Assembly: GCF_002563855.1 (NCBI RefSeq)
Contig: NZ_PDJQ01000001.1
Coordinates: 806,001-870,000, forward strand
Origin: Tepidiforma thermophila
Lineage (GTDB): Bacteria; Chloroflexota; Dehalococcoidia; Tepidiformales; Tepidiformaceae
Direction of reading: 5' to 3'
Length of the DNA stretch: 64,000 bases
A program made the position numbers and the translations under genes. Position 1 is the stretch's first letter. Every line of letters begins with the position of its first letter. Of the stretch, positions 63,390 to 64,000 are shown one piece after another. The notes under the pieces are model-generated. The model did no database searches, had not been told where the DNA came from, and saw only the letters and a list, made by a program, of their open reading frames with translations.

Positions 63390-64000
63390 GCACCGGGCCC
63401 GGCCCCCAGCCGGCATCGCCGGGAGAGCCCGCCGGGCGGCTGGCCGGCAAGGTCGCCGTCGTCCTCGGCGCCTCCTCCGGCATCGGCCGCGCTGCCGCCC
63501 TCCGCTTCGCCTGCGAAGGCGCCACCGTCATCGCCGCTGCCCGCCGCTTCCCCGAACTCGAAGCCCTCGGCCGCGAATGCGGCGCCATCCCCGTCCCCTG
63601 CGACATCACCCGCGACGACCAGGTCGAAGCCCTCGCCCGCGTCGCACTCGACCGCTTCGGCACCCTTGATGTCGCCCTGAACTGCGCCGGCTTCGAACAG
63701 AGTACCCCCATCCGCGACCTCACCCCCGAGCGGCTCTACAACATGGCCAGCGTCCAGTTCCTCGGCGCCGTCTCCTTCATCCGCCACATGGCCAACGCCA
63801 TGGCCGCCACCGGCGGCGGCTCACTCATCACCATCTCCTCCATCACCGCCCTCCTCGTCGGCGAAGGGCTCGCCGCCTACGGCGGCTCCAAAGCCGCCAT
63901 CAACCACATCACCCGGATCGCCGCCCTCGAATACGGCCCCCAGGGTGTCCGCGTCAACGTCGTCTCCCCCGGGCTCATCGAAACTCCAATGACCGCCCAC
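63386..64000 (+). CDS. Short-chain dehydrogenase/reductase (3' end outside window)
   Basis: 205 residues visible from ATG at 63386, whose start overlaps the CoA-transferase stop (ATGA). GASSGIGRAAALRFA cofactor motif, NCAGFE (NNAG variant), Ser in ISSITALL and YGGSKAAI (YxxxK). The frame is open to the end of the window. Likely the next oxidation step of the pathway. Confidence 0.88.
   Translation, partial: MSTGPGPQPASPGEPAGRLAGKVAVVLGASSGIGRAAALRFACEGATVIAAARRFPELEALGRECGAIPVPCDITRDDQVEALARVALDRFGTLDVALNCAGFEQSTPIRDLTPERLYNMASVQFLGAVSFIRHMANAMAATGGGSLITISSITALLVGEGLAAYGGSKAAINHITRIAALEYGPQGVRVNVVSPGLIETPMTAH

Overview
The window is a very GC-rich bacterial chromosome segment with tightly packed genes and many 1-4 base start/stop overlaps. 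At least ten genes have a TAnnnT-type -10 box only 6-9 bases before the start codon and no Shine-Dalgarno (SD) sequence, which suggests widespread leaderless transcripts. Base composition, twin-arginine and lipobox export signals, an MshA-like glycosyltransferase, inositol-phosphate synthase and an aerobic Rieske/P450 catabolic repertoire would fit a thermophile-type Chloroflexota (for example the Tepidiforma/Dehalococcoidia side). That placement is inference, not demonstrated.

Layout. 1-9666: a four-gene defence island on the + strand: the C-terminal part of a DUF3883 helicase-type protein, an OLD-family ATPase with a TOPRIM-like end, a DUF1156 adenine methylase and a DUF499 ATPase. It is followed by a ~1.3 kb graveyard (9667-10977) with fragments of a phage-type primase-polymerase and a tyrosine integrase. 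10978-24993: housekeeping and scattered metabolic genes: a membrane-anchored beta-propeller, HAD hydrolases, tRNA-Ser(GGA), an SDR, a LysM transglycosylase, a tandem nitrilase, dCTP deaminase, a GT4 glycosyltransferase, an inositol-3-phosphate synthase with its own DNA-binding domain and a perfect palindrome at its promoter, and a cysteine synthase. 24997-38956: a methyltransferase/MarR/flavoprotein cluster, an M20 peptidase/P1 peptidase run, a SWIM-finger protein, a tungstate-type ABC transporter, tsaD and a DsbA-like protein.

39116-39655 holds a heptamer minisatellite whose minus strand is a continuous G-quadruplex motif. It starts at the stop codon of a dipeptide-type ABC transporter operon (39644-43393).

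43400-64000 is a large catabolic island: P450 and acyl-CoA dehydrogenase, ThuA-like protein, four SDRs, a truncated PEP-utilising enzyme, a TetR regulator, a 2-oxoacid/acetoin-type dehydrogenase complex (E1 alpha, E1 beta, AcoX-like, E2, E3), DUF3237, AhpD/CMD-like protein, Rieske oxygenase and CoA-transferase. Six intergenic copies of a 16-bp partly palindromic motif, YTGGMC-N4-RGCCAA, sit at or just downstream of predicted transcription starts of six transcription units here, including the ABC transporter. They look like the operator set of one regulon, most simply controlled by the TetR protein at 50357-51010. The best candidates for undescribed biology are this regulon, the enzyme-repressor fusion at 22418-23966, and the OLD-containing variant of the helicase-methylase-ATPase defence island.
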